Positions 35,321-44,612 of a DNA stretch of 64,000 nucleotides are shown piece by piece (positions within the stretch are counted from its first letter, which is position 1; every line of letters starts with the position of its first letter). Below the pieces are notes generated by a model. It saw nothing but the letters and a program-made list of their open reading frames with translations, searched no databases and was not told the DNA's origin. The translations under genes and the position numbers were made by a program. Source of the stretch: Herbinix sp. (GTDB lineage: Bacteria; Bacillota; Clostridia; Lachnospirales; Lachnospiraceae); NCBI GenBank assembly GCA_029256105.1, contig JAQSYO010000008.1, forward strand, positions 124,001 to 188,000, read 5' to 3'.

Positions 35321-35779
35321 TTATTTTTTATCTTTATTAAATACACTGGTAATCTTCTTGAAAAGGCTCTTCTTTTCTTTCTTGGGATCTAAATTGCCTC
35401 TCAATCCCTTTACATCCATGATGTAAATACCGCTTAGAACAGCTTTTACTTCCTTCTTAACCGGGATAATATCGTATATCTTGGCATCGCATACAAGGGA
35501 CATTACCTTCGGACCAATCTTTGCTTTCACAATCGGAACCTTGGAGCCACGCATGTACTTTGGTGTCTGATCAAGTACGATCTTAGGCAAGTTTGCTTCC
35601 TTTAACTTCATTTTCTTTTTATCAATAACGAGGATGGTAACTGTCTGGGCAGCTGCCTGCATTGAAGCTTCGGATGCCTCCTGCCTCTTTTGAAGCTTTC
35701 TACCTACAAAATATAATACAACTAAACCTGCTATCACCACGACAGCTATGATGATTAATATGATAGCTAAATTTTCCAT
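35321..35779 (-). CDS. Single-pass membrane protein of unknown function
   Basis: The 152-residue protein has an N-terminal membrane segment (IILIIIAVVVIAGLVVLYFVG, about 5-25), a short Gln/Glu-rich helix, and a conserved cytoplasmic part (TILVIDKKKMKLKEANLPK, YMRGSKVPIVKAKIGPKVM, DAKIYDIIPVKKEVKAVLSG). A Lys-rich tail ends it. I do not recognise a named family, though the sequence is of a type common in Lachnospiraceae. The positively charged tail and single anchor suggest an interaction with membrane lipids or nucleic acid, which is speculation. Confidence 0.65.
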   Translation of the reverse strand: MENLAIILIIIAVVVIAGLVVLYFVGRKLQKRQEASEASMQAAAQTVTILVIDKKKMKLKEANLPKIVLDQTPKYMRGSKVPIVKAKIGPKVMSLVCDAKIYDIIPVKKEVKAVLSGIYIMDVKGLRGNLDPKKEKKSLFKKITSVFNKDKK

Positions 35780-35913
35780 GAGATATGTACCTCCTCTAAA
35801 TTATACGAATTCGAATGTTTGTCCCCAGTTAGGGCACCGTTTATTGTAACATCTTTTCATTAAAAAATAAATAGGTAAATCAAAAATATCGCAAATATAC
35901 TTTCGACAAATTA

Positions 35914-36642
35914 TTATACAAGTGGGGCATTTTTTTCTAACATTTCTCGGATAATCTCCTGTACATAAGAACCAAGGAATTTAACCTGTTCCTTGCTTAA
36001 TTCCTTTGGATAAATTGGTTTGCCGAATTCAATTACCACATGAGTGGAATGTATCCAAGGAGAATGGTTTTCAAAGGCGTCATCCGTATTGGAAAGAGCA
36101 ACTGGAATAATTGCACATCCTGTCTTTTCCGCCATTTTAAAGCTACCTTCCTTAAAAGGAAGCATTTCAGTCCCATGACTACGTGTACCTTCCGGTGATA
36201 TGAAGACAGAATATCCGGATTTAATTTGCTCGATTCCTTTTAAGACGGTCTTAAGACCTTGCTTAATGTCCTCACGATCTAGGAACAAGCATTGGATTAA
36301 ACGCATCCAGGTACTTAAAAAAGGGATCTTGGCAATTTCCTTCTTAGCCATAAACCCAGTCAAAGTCGGTAAAGAGACATAAGCGACGGGAACATCAAAA
36401 TAACTTCTATGATTTGCGATATATAATATGGCTTCATCCTTTGGAATATTATTTTGTCCGATTACGGTCCGTTTTACTCCGGATATAAAAAGTATTACAT
36501 GAAAAGCAAGGACTACAATCTTTTGGGAACTTGCAACCATAGCACGATGATTAAATTTCCCAAGTATGTATTCAAACAAGAATATAGGGATACTGATGAT
36601 AAAGAATACCAGTAGAAATAAAAGTGCTAAAAATGATCGCAT
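35914..36642 (-). CDS. plsC: 1-acyl-sn-glycerol-3-phosphate acyltransferase
   Basis: PlsC acylates lysophosphatidic acid to phosphatidic acid in membrane lipid synthesis. The protein has 242 residues. The acyltransferase motifs are NHRSYFDVP (H-x4-D, about residue 77), FLDREDIKQG (about 117), FISPEGTRS (about 146) and IIPVALSN (about 178). An N-terminal membrane segment (FLALLFLLVFFIISIPIFLF) anchors it. The ribosome binding site is CTGGGAGG. It is a stand-alone minus-strand gene. Confidence 0.93.
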   Translation of the reverse strand: MRSFLALLFLLVFFIISIPIFLFEYILGKFNHRAMVASSQKIVVLAFHVILFISGVKRTVIGQNNIPKDEAILYIANHRSYFDVPVAYVSLPTLTGFMAKKEIAKIPFLSTWMRLIQCLFLDREDIKQGLKTVLKGIEQIKSGYSVFISPEGTRSHGTEMLPFKEGSFKMAEKTGCAIIPVALSNTDDAFENHSPWIHSTHVVIEFGKPIYPKELSKEQVKFLGSYVQEIIREMLEKNAPLV

Positions 36643-36706
36643 AAAATACCTCCCAGTTTATTAAATATAATATTATGGTTTATTGAATTTATGTATTAAA
36701 TAATTG

Positions 36707-38056
36707 TTATTGGTAATTCTCATTTGAGGTCACGTTGTTAGCGGATGAATTTTTTATTACAGGGTCAGTTGAATTAATGGGTGAATCACTATTTACATCG
36801 ACTTCAGTATTGTCTGTAGGAGTTTGTGTCACAGAAGGAGTAATCTCACCTTCGGTATCGTTGTCATTCGTATTGTCTTCCTCATCAGGAGTTTGTCCTT
36901 GTTCATCTTGATCATCACCGGGAAGGGGTTCTTCTATCGTGTCACCATCATCCGAAGGTAAGTCAGTATCGTCTTCTGGTGCTTCTGTTACAGGAACCTC
37001 AGGATCCTCACCGTCTATGCCATCATCACTTCCATTGACTGGAGGTTCACCTTCATCAATTTCACCGTCAATAACTTCACCATTTTCGCCTAGGATAACA
37101 TCATCCTCCTTTGCAGGAATTTCAGTTACGACAGGCGGCTTATAATTAATAATTGAGGCATAAGTCTGCTCAAAGTTGAAATCTGGACTTGGCGTATAAT
37201 TATAATATTCTTCTAAAGTTAAATTATTTGTATATAGATAATTTGCTAATCCGATACCTACATAACGGATATGCCAGGGCTCATATTCATAACCGGTAAT
37301 ATCAACTTTATCCTCTGGGTACCTTATGATATAGCCATAAAGATGTGCATTTTCTGCCAGCCAGATGCCCTCTGGGGAGTTGGAAAAAGGAGAGGAGAGA
37401 TTAAATCCCAAAGATTTTGATGATACATCGATGGAAAGTCCGGTTTGGTGTTCGCTAGTTCCGGGAACAGCAGAATACTTTAAGGTATGTATTTTTCCTT
37501 TCTTAGCGATGTTACTGGTAAAAATACTATATTGTCGTTGATAGGAACGATAGGCAGAGATACCATAAAGTTCAAGGCCATCTTCCTTGGCTGCTGCAAA
37601 AAGCTCCTCTAGGGCACTCGCTGCTTCAGCACGCATTAAGGTTCGTTCATCGTAGGTTATAAGATTAAATATGACATTAGGAGTTACTAAATCCTCGGGT
37701 TTATAATTTTTGGGTAAAGCGTATTCTTTATTTACAAATACGGTAATGCTAGCAGGGTCCAAGTCCATAGTGGAGTTGGGAACAAAAGCGGCTACTTCTT
37801 CTTCGAAATCACTTACATCAGTGGCATCATCGCCAGTATTGCTGTCATCCTCTAAGGTTGGAGGAATATATGTAAAATCACCATTATTATCAGAGTCACC
37901 TGGGGTATTGGAGTCGGAGGAAACGGTAGAGACCTGTGAGGAATGAGGGTTTGATGTGTCGTCATCTGCTTGTGTAATTTTTGCAAATACGACACCGCTA
38001 ACGATGGTGATTGCGATTACAGAGAGAGAGATTGTGATTAGTGTTTTTTTATTCAA
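36707..38056 (-). CDS. VanY-type D-alanyl-D-alanine carboxypeptidase with acidic tail
   Basis: The protein has 449 residues. A signal anchor (ITISLSVIAITIVSGVVFA) is followed by a Ser/Asp/Asn-rich linker, then the M15B (VanY/DacB-like) domain at about residues 110-290. The zinc motif SEHQTGLSIDVSS (about 200) and EYEPWHIRYVG (about 255) carry the catalytic residues, and ISAYRSYQRQYSIF is the substrate-site motif. From about 310 to the end the chain is highly acidic and low-complexity, an unusual C-terminal spacer. The start is TTG, 8 bases after AAAGGAG. It trims pentapeptide stems in the cell wall; no vancomycin resistance genes are present. Confidence 0.9.
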   Translation of the reverse strand: MNKKTLITISLSVIAITIVSGVVFAKITQADDDTSNPHSSQVSTVSSDSNTPGDSDNNGDFTYIPPTLEDDSNTGDDATDVSDFEEEVAAFVPNSTMDLDPASITVFVNKEYALPKNYKPEDLVTPNVIFNLITYDERTLMRAEAASALEELFAAAKEDGLELYGISAYRSYQRQYSIFTSNIAKKGKIHTLKYSAVPGTSEHQTGLSIDVSSKSLGFNLSSPFSNSPEGIWLAENAHLYGYIIRYPEDKVDITGYEYEPWHIRYVGIGLANYLYTNNLTLEEYYNYTPSPDFNFEQTYASIINYKPPVVTEIPAKEDDVILGENGEVIDGEIDEGEPPVNGSDDGIDGEDPEVPVTEAPEDDTDLPSDDGDTIEEPLPGDDQDEQGQTPDEEDNTNDNDTEGEITPSVTQTPTDNTEVDVNSDSPINSTDPVIKNSSANNVTSNENYQ

Positions 38057-38142
38057 GTGTATTTCTCCTTTCGCAAAACAAAACAGGGGTAAAGAAAGCC
38101 TTAACGGTATTACGACAAGATATTGCTTGTAAACATTGTTAA

Positions 38143-38180
38143 TAGCAAGTAGGAAGCAAAAACAGGCTCCCTACTTGCTA
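38143..38180 (-). terminator. Hairpin downstream of pncB
   Basis: On the minus strand TAGCAAGTAGG and CCTACTTGCTA are perfect arms enclosing GAGC...GCTT. The following sequence is only AT-rich, so efficiency is uncertain. Confidence 0.55.
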
Positions 38181-38281
38181 TGCTTAGTAATATCTTTACT
38201 CATCAGGTATAGTATAACATACCCCTAATAAAAAACTAGTAGGTTATTAAAAAAACTGAATGTAAAATGTGGAAATTCGTA

Positions 38282-39736
38282 TTATTTTGTACTTTCTGTC
38301 AGGGTGTCTAGTAGGTCTGTTTTCATACGGTATAACTTGACAGATAAATCAACATACACAATATGCGGATTGATTAGTCGTCTTGCTTCATCCCATAGAG
38401 TATCGAGTTCTTTAATACAATATTCCCGAATATCCATAACGGAGGGGGAGGTGTAGACACATTTGCCGGAGAGGAAGATAGGTACCAAAAGTTCTCTTAT
38501 TGTGTAACTGTCCGGTGCCAGGGTGGTCTTCTTCCAAGTAGCAAGAGGGTCAAAGAGCAGTAACGGTTTATCAGAGGAAAATTCTTCGTCGGCTAACGCG
38601 ATAAGATCCGCTTTTATTTTACCACTTTCCTTCTCGTAAATACGGCAAATTTTCTTGTTTCCAGGATTCGTTATCTTCCACTGATTCTCAGAGAGTTTAA
38701 TCTTAGGTATAAATACGCCGTTTTTTTGTATTGCTGCTAGTTTGTATACGCCACCAAAGGAAGGGCAATCTCGGGAGGTGATTAATTTTGTGCCTACACC
38801 CCAAGAATCTATTTTCGCACCCTGTGTTTTTAAGGAGTCTATCAAATATTCATCCAAATCACTGGAAGCGGTAATGGAAGCTTCCGAGAACCCTGCGGCA
38901 TCCATCATTTTCCTAGATTTCTTAGAGAGGTAAGCAAGGTCGCCGCTATCCAGTCGAATACCATATCGTTCTGGTATTTTCCCTGTGCTGCGAAGTTCTT
39001 CGAAGACTTTGATTGCATTGGGTACACCACTCCGAAGGGTATCATAAGTATCTACCAATAAGGTGGTGTTATGTGGATAAAGCTCCGCATATTTACGGAA
39101 GGCAGAAAGCTCGTCATCAAAGCTCATAATCCAACTGTGAGCATGGGTGCCTAAAGCGGGAAGGTCATATAATTTAGCAGAAAGTACATTACTGGTTCCG
39201 TTACAGCCTCCGATTACAGCAGCTCTGGCACCCAGCGTTCCTGCATCCGGTCCCTGTGCTCTACGAAGACCAAACTCCATCACCGGTTGACCACCAGCAG
39301 CATATACCACACGGGAAGCCTTCGTTGCAATTAAGCTTTGGTGATTAATGATGTTGAGAAGTGCAGTTTCTACCAATTGTGCTTCCATAATAGGTGCGAT
39401 TACCTTTACCAAGGGCTCCATTGGAAATACCACTGTGCCTTCTGGAATCGCATAGATATCACCGGTAAAATGAAAGCCTTTCAGATAAGTAAGAAAGTCT
39501 TCTTCAAATATTTTAAGAGTTCGCAGGTATTCAAGGTCATCCTCAGTAAAGCTTAGTGCCTTTATATACTCAATGGCCTGTTCTAGCCCTGCGCAGATGG
39601 CATACCCACTGCCGCAAGGGTTTTCTCGGTAGAACACATCGAAGATTACTGTCTCATTATTTTTATTATTAAAATAACCCTGCATCATCGTTAATTCATA
39701 GAAATCAGTTAATAAAGTTAAATTTTGTTTGCCCAT
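38282..39736 (-). CDS. pncB: Nicotinate phosphoribosyltransferase
   Basis: PncB condenses nicotinate and PRPP to nicotinate mononucleotide in NAD salvage. The 484-residue length is normal for the Firmicute type. Motifs include LLTDFYELTMMQGYF at the N-terminus, MEFGLRRAQGPDAG (about 152, with the phosphoribosyl-site Arg), LGTHAHSWIMSF (catalytic His, about 196), LLVDTYDTLRSG and IRLDSGDLAYLSKKSR. ATG at 39736 follows TTGGAGGAC. The 386-bp gap upstream contains a structured leader and an inverted repeat that may be its control region. Confidence 0.95.
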   Translation of the reverse strand: MGKQNLTLLTDFYELTMMQGYFNNKNNETVIFDVFYRENPCGSGYAICAGLEQAIEYIKALSFTEDDLEYLRTLKIFEEDFLTYLKGFHFTGDIYAIPEGTVVFPMEPLVKVIAPIMEAQLVETALLNIINHQSLIATKASRVVYAAGGQPVMEFGLRRAQGPDAGTLGARAAVIGGCNGTSNVLSAKLYDLPALGTHAHSWIMSFDDELSAFRKYAELYPHNTTLLVDTYDTLRSGVPNAIKVFEELRSTGKIPERYGIRLDSGDLAYLSKKSRKMMDAAGFSEASITASSDLDEYLIDSLKTQGAKIDSWGVGTKLITSRDCPSFGGVYKLAAIQKNGVFIPKIKLSENQWKITNPGNKKICRIYEKESGKIKADLIALADEEFSSDKPLLLFDPLATWKKTTLAPDSYTIRELLVPIFLSGKCVYTSPSVMDIREYCIKELDTLWDEARRLINPHIVYVDLSVKLYRMKTDLLDTLTESTK

Positions 39737-39739
39737 AAT

Positions 39740-39900
39740 TTGTCCTCCAAGTCCTTAGGATAATAGCTTGCATTCATTCTTCGAACGCAATCCTCAATGT
39801 GAAAATGCTTTTCTTTCACACGTCCTCCATCTCGCCACTAACGGCAACTGCGGCAATACATTTAAAACAATTTTAAGCCGTAGTACTTACTTAATTGGTG
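39740..39900 (-). promoter_or_regulatory. Structured leader candidate upstream of pncB
   Basis: Read on the minus strand, this GC-richer stretch contains several short complementary pairs (CGGC...GCCG, GCC-GTTAGT-GGC, GTGAAA...TTTCAC, TTGC...GCAA). The sequence GGAGGAC occurs twice, once as the real ribosome binding site. It matches no riboswitch class I can name. Confidence 0.35.
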
Positions 39901-39936
39901 AAACAGTAATATCATAACAAAACATATACCAGAATC

Positions 39937-40031
39937 AAAAATAAGTCAAGCCTTCGATAAAGTTGACTTATTTTTTTCCTGATATAGTCTGCTTGCTTTT
40001 CGATAATGTTGACATATTTTTTTAATATAGT
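39937..40031. repeat. Inverted repeat and partial 46-bp direct repeat between pncB and the GGDEF gene
   Basis: AAAAATAAGTCAA (39937-39949) and TTGACTTATTTTT (39963-39975) are perfect 13-base arms with a 13-base loop. CGATAA-(A/T)-GTTGAC recurs 46 bp apart (39955 and 40001). The symmetric A- and T-flanked hairpin would serve as a terminator for the 40123 gene. It also contains TTGACT, which could be a -35 element for pncB (TATGTT 17 bp on, minus strand). Confidence 0.55.
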
Positions 40032-40122
40032 TTCTAAGAATAAAAATCGAATATCATAAAGAAAATCGGATATCCAATGGGATAAAGTAGGTGCTTTCTA
40101 TGTTTGATATGTAATTAATATT

Positions 40123-41055
40123 TTATACATCGTCTTTTAGGCGATGTTGTAATGTTTTACGTAAGGATAATATAATGGAATCCTTAACATTTTTACTTTC
40201 TGTAAGCTTACTGCTGTACATTCGATCTTCGGCAAGCTTATAGATACTTTTGATATCCTGGCTCAAATGATTTTTTGTAGAAACACCCAAAGAGATACTT
40301 GGTTGAATGGGGTTTCCTTTTTCTTCAGAGCATCTTGCTTTTATATTCGCGGCAATTTTTGCGGCTTCAAAACTCGTTGTTTGTGGTAATATCATAAGAA
40401 ACTCATCACCGCCAGTACGGGAGATAATATCGTCCACTCTACAACACTCATTTAAAATTTGTGTGATCTTTATTAAAAGATTATCCCCCGCCTCATGGCC
40501 ATAGGCATCGTTAGTAAGTTTAAGTCCGTTCACATCACCAATAATGAAAGAGATTGGAAGATTGTTTGCGTCATCGAATAGGCTCACTTTTTCCTCATAA
40601 AATCGTCGGTTATAAAGATTTGTCAGCTTATCATGATAACTTAAATATAGAATATCTTCACTTCTCTTATTCAGCTCAATTGCATTTTTTACCTTAAGGG
40701 GTAAAGAAATTTTCATTACATCTTCACTCAAGGGCTTTGAAAAATAGTCATAGGCACCTAATGTCAAAGCTTTTTCAATGGCTTGGCTGTCACAAAGACC
40801 AGTACATACAATAACAGGTATATTAATTAAGTTGTTATCCTTCTTAATTTCTTCCAGTATCTCGAAACCAGTTTTGGTTGGCATTACGATATCTAATATA
40901 CACACACTAATATCATAATGTAATAGGAGATTACTAGTGTCACATGAGCCATCCGCTTCAAAAATGTTTATATCTTGTAATCTCATTTCTAAAACCGAAC
41001 GTATTATTTTTCTATCAATCGGAGAGTCATCGATAATTAATATATTTCCAGACAT
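40123..41055 (-). CDS. Receiver-GGDEF response regulator (probable diguanylate cyclase)
   Basis: The protein has 310 residues. Residues 1-125 form a CheY-like receiver with acidic pocket IIDDSPID, phospho-acceptor Asp in CILDIVMP (about 53), and Lys in YFSKPLSE (about 105). Residues 145-310 form a GGDEF domain with the intact active site RTGGDEFLMIL (about 240). HDKLTNLYNRRFYE and NDAYGHEAGDN are also present. It should make c-di-GMP when phosphorylated. ATG at 41055 begins 4 bases after the stop of the hybrid kinase gene, with AAGGAGG inside that gene's last codons, so the kinase is its probable partner. The longer frame to 41094 is not used. Confidence 0.93.
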   Translation of the reverse strand: MSGNILIIDDSPIDRKIIRSVLEMRLQDINIFEADGSCDTSNLLLHYDISVCILDIVMPTKTGFEILEEIKKDNNLINIPVIVCTGLCDSQAIEKALTLGAYDYFSKPLSEDVMKISLPLKVKNAIELNKRSEDILYLSYHDKLTNLYNRRFYEEKVSLFDDANNLPISFIIGDVNGLKLTNDAYGHEAGDNLLIKITQILNECCRVDDIISRTGGDEFLMILPQTTSFEAAKIAANIKARCSEEKGNPIQPSISLGVSTKNHLSQDIKSIYKLAEDRMYSSKLTESKNVKDSIILSLRKTLQHRLKDDV

Positions 41056-41059
41056 AGTA

Positions 41060-44000
41060 TTAATCCTCCTTAGGCTTGCTATTGTACAATTCAATAATTA
41101 AAAGTTCGATTTGCTCTGTTATTTTTATGAAGGCCTCGATGTCATTATTGTTTAGCAGTAGTTCTGCGCCTGTTGATAATTCCGCAATCTTTTTTACCCG
41201 TACCGTACCAGAGGAGCCTTTTAACCGATGAATTAGAAAACCTACCTCAACCATATTACTTTCTTTCAGCTTTTCCTTTATATTTTTCATCAGCTCACTA
41301 GCTTGTTCACAAAAATCATCCATCAGCTCCTTACAGAGTGCTAATTCAAAATTAGATTCTTTTAAAAGTGCGTCAACGGATTCGGAGTAAATGCTGTAAG
41401 GTTCATTATTACTTATTTCAAGTGTTGGAACATACTTTTGAAGTGTTTCTAATAATTGTTGCAATTTTACAGGTTTCGTAATATATTCATCCATTCCAGC
41501 CTGAAGACACCTGTTTTTGTCACTTTCCATGGCAGATGCGGTCAGCGCTACAATGGTAGTGTGTCTTCGAGTACCTTCGGCAAGGCGAATTTTCATGGTC
41601 GCTTCATAACCATCCATTACAGGCATCTGACAGTCCATAAAAATGATATCGTAATTTGTGCTTTCACAAGCTTTCACTGCGTCCTCACCATTAAACGCCA
41701 AATCGCAGTGAAGGCCTTTCATTTGTAGAAGCTTAATAAAGAACTTGATATTTACTTCATTATCCTCGGCAAGTAATATTTGAATATCTTTACTTGCGTT
41801 AATCGCTATTGGTTTAGGTGATTTAATTGCTGGTTTTATCACGGGTGTATTTAGAGCTTCTACCGTAAGGTTAACGAAATTAGCATTAACAGCTTCCGTA
41901 ACTTTTTTTAATACAATGTTAAAATTAAAAACGGAGCCTTTTCCTTTCTCGCTGCTCACATTAATCTGACCATCCATCATCTCCACAAGCTTTTTACTGA
42001 TAGCGAGCCCGAGCCCGGTCCCTCCATATTTTCTTGTTGAAGAGGAATCTGCCTGACTGAAAGCTTTAAAAAGTCGACCAAGCTCTTCTTCCGAAATACC
42101 AATGCCGGAATCTGTAATTGTATAAGAGAGCCGAACACTTTGCTCTGTTTCTTCTGCTAGGGAGACATCAATGGCAACACTGCCGTTATCGGTAAATTTT
42201 ATAGCATTACTAACGAGGTTACTTACGATCTGTTTTATCTTGGTAGCATCACCAACAACATATTGCGGAATATCGGACGAAATATTCATATTTAAGTTTA
42301 AACCCTTTGCCAAAGCCTTTGCTTGGAATAGGAAGGCAGCGGATTTTGTTGTTGATATGATATCAAAGGGAATTTGTTCGAGCTCTAGCCTTCCGGAATC
42401 AATCTTAGATATGTCTAGGATGTCATTAATAATTGCCATTAAGGTTTCGGAAGATACTTTAATCGTTTGAATAAAATCCAATTGATCATTGGTGAGTTCG
42501 GTTTCCTCTAAGAGCTGCAAAAATCCAATGATACCATTCATAGGAGTTCTTATTTCATGACTCATATTCGCAAGAAATTGGCTCTTTGATACATTAGCGG
42601 CTTCCGCTTGTTCCTTTGCACTTATTAACTCATCTTGTACTATTTTGCGCATTGTGATATCGATGAACGTTATTACGGCGCCAATTAGCTCACCATTTCG
42701 AAATTGTGGAAAGGAGTATATTTCTACAGGAATATAAGTGCCATCTGCTTTCCACAGAACTTCATCAACGGACGAGGCTTGTTCGCCATTACATAAGGCA
42801 CGATAAAACACACATTCCTCTAATGGAATTGGAGTGCCATCCAACTTCTGATAATGAATCTGATGGTGTAAAACGGTCCCCATTAATTCATCACGATGTG
42901 AGTATCCAAGAAGTCTTAAGCAACTTTCGTTACAGAAGGTAAATCGTTCCTCTAAATCAATTCCTAAAATACCTTCTGTAGTAGAATTAAGTAGGAGACG
43001 CATGTCTTCTTCACTTTTTCTTAAGGCAATGTTTGCACTCCTTAATTCGGAAGTTCTCTCACCTACTTTATCCTCGAGGTCATTGATATAAATATTTAAT
43101 TCCTCTGCCATATGGTTAAAGGTACCCGCCAATTCTCCTATTTCATCGTTTCGAAAAATAGTTGCTCGTTGCGTCAACTCGCCCTTTGAAAGTTTCTCAG
43201 CGGTACTAGCCAGATGTAAGATTGGCTTAAGGATAATTCGTGTTCCTATCATATATATAATTATGGATACAAGAAGTGAAAGAATTGATAAAATAACAGC
43301 CAAGCGAATGTTTCTATTTATTTCAGCAGTAAACATGCTTTCCGGAATAGCGGTTATAATAATCCACTCCAAACCTTCTTTCTGATATTGTGCAAAGCTG
43401 ATATGGTACTTATCATTACCCTCTTTCTTGGTATATTTATTTTGGCCGGTTTTTTGATATTCGTGATAAGCATTTATAATTGCAATGTTATCGGTTTCTT
43501 CAATTTTTATTCTCTTTATAGTACCATCAGATAGCTTAGAAAAATTTATATTTTCATATGAATTTGCGACAAGTTCCCCAGAGCTTTTTTCAATAATATA
43601 AGCGGTTGCATTTCTGTTTTGAACCATGTTTTTTAGATTTTGGTTTAGTTTTGATAACGTTATATGTGTGCCTAGAACACCTTCTAGATTCCCTTCTTTG
43701 TTATAAATAGGATAGGCAGCAGTTAATACGAAATCATCTTTTATAAAATGCTTATAAAGTGTTGAAAACACAGGTCGCCCTTGTTCCTTGGCAATTTTGT
43801 ACCAATCTCTGGTCCGAGGGTCAAATACACCAAAATCCTTTACAAAAGTTCCTTCAATTAAGTCTTCTGTGGTAGAGTAATAAAAAGAATGCCCATTCGT
43901 TTCAAAATTGCTTCGATATAATTCGATATCATCATTTGCATTCCTACGGGCACCATAATATTCACCAGCTTCCGTGCCATAGCTAAAGCTGTAAATTTCT

Positions 44001-44338
44001 TCATTGCTTGAGCTTAAAACACCAGCAAAGAAGTGTTCCCTTGCGTTTTTGTCCTGTAAATCTAATATTTTATTTTGGAGGATATAATGGTTAGTTTCGT
44101 TAATATATAGTGGGATGCTAATCAATGTTTCAATATCATTATATATAACGTTGTTGGCGTCATCCTCTGCCTTAGTGATGGTATTGTTAATTGTGGTCAT
44201 CCACTGTGAAAAAACAATATAAGATATAATGCTGATACTAATGATCATAAGTAGACTAAATGGAATTATGATTAGAAGCATAAATGATTTTCTTTTGCTA
44301 CCTTTGTCTATTCCATTTTCTTTCACTAATTTAGCCAA
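41060..44338 (-). CDS. Hybrid sensor histidine kinase (Cache-HAMP-PAS-HisKA-HATPase-REC-HPt)
   Basis: The membrane kinase has about 1,092 residues. Transmembrane segment 1 lies near residues 20-42, an extracellular double-Cache-like sensor at about 45-330, and segment 2 at about 340-362. HAMP follows at about 365-420, then PAS at about 455-570 (LLNSTTEGILGIDLEERF). HisKA has the phospho-His in SHEIRTPMNGIIGF (about 595). HATPase has NLVSNAIKFTDNG and GGTGLGLAISKKLVEMMDG. The receiver has LLAEDNEVN and FMDCQMPVMDGYEA, and the HPt has LIHRLKGSSGTVR (about 1040). The in-frame TTG at 44356 overlaps the ribosome binding site AAAGGA, so TTG at 44338 is preferred. It probably passes phosphate to the downstream receiver-GGDEF protein. 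Confidence 0.93.
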   Translation of the reverse strand: MAKLVKENGIDKGSKRKSFMLLIIIPFSLLMIISISIISYIVFSQWMTTINNTITKAEDDANNVIYNDIETLISIPLYINETNHYILQNKILDLQDKNAREHFFAGVLSSSNEEIYSFSYGTEAGEYYGARRNANDDIELYRSNFETNGHSFYYSTTEDLIEGTFVKDFGVFDPRTRDWYKIAKEQGRPVFSTLYKHFIKDDFVLTAAYPIYNKEGNLEGVLGTHITLSKLNQNLKNMVQNRNATAYIIEKSSGELVANSYENINFSKLSDGTIKRIKIEETDNIAIINAYHEYQKTGQNKYTKKEGNDKYHISFAQYQKEGLEWIIITAIPESMFTAEINRNIRLAVILSILSLLVSIIIYMIGTRIILKPILHLASTAEKLSKGELTQRATIFRNDEIGELAGTFNHMAEELNIYINDLEDKVGERTSELRSANIALRKSEEDMRLLLNSTTEGILGIDLEERFTFCNESCLRLLGYSHRDELMGTVLHHQIHYQKLDGTPIPLEECVFYRALCNGEQASSVDEVLWKADGTYIPVEIYSFPQFRNGELIGAVITFIDITMRKIVQDELISAKEQAEAANVSKSQFLANMSHEIRTPMNGIIGFLQLLEETELTNDQLDFIQTIKVSSETLMAIINDILDISKIDSGRLELEQIPFDIISTTKSAAFLFQAKALAKGLNLNMNISSDIPQYVVGDATKIKQIVSNLVSNAIKFTDNGSVAIDVSLAEETEQSVRLSYTITDSGIGISEEELGRLFKAFSQADSSSTRKYGGTGLGLAISKKLVEMMDGQINVSSEKGKGSVFNFNIVLKKVTEAVNANFVNLTVEALNTPVIKPAIKSPKPIAINASKDIQILLAEDNEVNIKFFIKLLQMKGLHCDLAFNGEDAVKACESTNYDIIFMDCQMPVMDGYEATMKIRLAEGTRRHTTIVALTASAMESDKNRCLQAGMDEYITKPVKLQQLLETLQKYVPTLEISNNEPYSIYSESVDALLKESNFELALCKELMDDFCEQASELMKNIKEKLKESNMVEVGFLIHRLKGSSGTVRVKKIAELSTGAELLLNNNDIEAFIKITEQIELLIIELYNSKPKED

Positions 44339-44562
44339 AATATCACATCCTTTCAACGAATTTCAATAGTTTATTAAAATAATCTGTAATTTTATTGTAA
44401 TTTGCTTGGTATTTTTAGAAAATAATACTATATAACTGAATATAACATAAACTTGATACAATTAGCAATAATGTACACGAGAAATATGTAAAAAAAAGTA
44501 GGATTATGTCTAAGACATAATATAAAGAAAGAGTGCATAGCAATCCATATAACAGAAAGCTA

Positions 44563-44612
44563 TTGACAATCCGAATATTATAGAATATCATAATCAAAAT
44601 TGATTATGATAT
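44563..44612 (+). promoter_or_regulatory. Promoter of the T-box/chemoreceptor unit with a 28-bp palindrome
   Basis: TTGACA (44563-44568) and TATCAT (44586-44591) have 17-bp spacing. ATATCATAATCAA and TTGATTATGATAT (44585-44612, 2-base centre) are perfect 13-base arms covering the -10 and the start point. The homologous ileS promoter (46504-46532) has the same -35/-10 but only the innermost traces of the palindrome. Confidence 0.7.

Noticed and set aside
36939..37946. Plus-strand Ser/Thr/Pro-rich frames opposite the VanY-type gene
   Set aside because: They are mirror images of the acidic low-complexity linkers, without translation signals.
36707..38056. Vancomycin resistance function for the VanY-type enzyme
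   Set aside because: No van ligase, dehydrogenase or two-component genes occur; it is a common cell-wall carboxypeptidase type.
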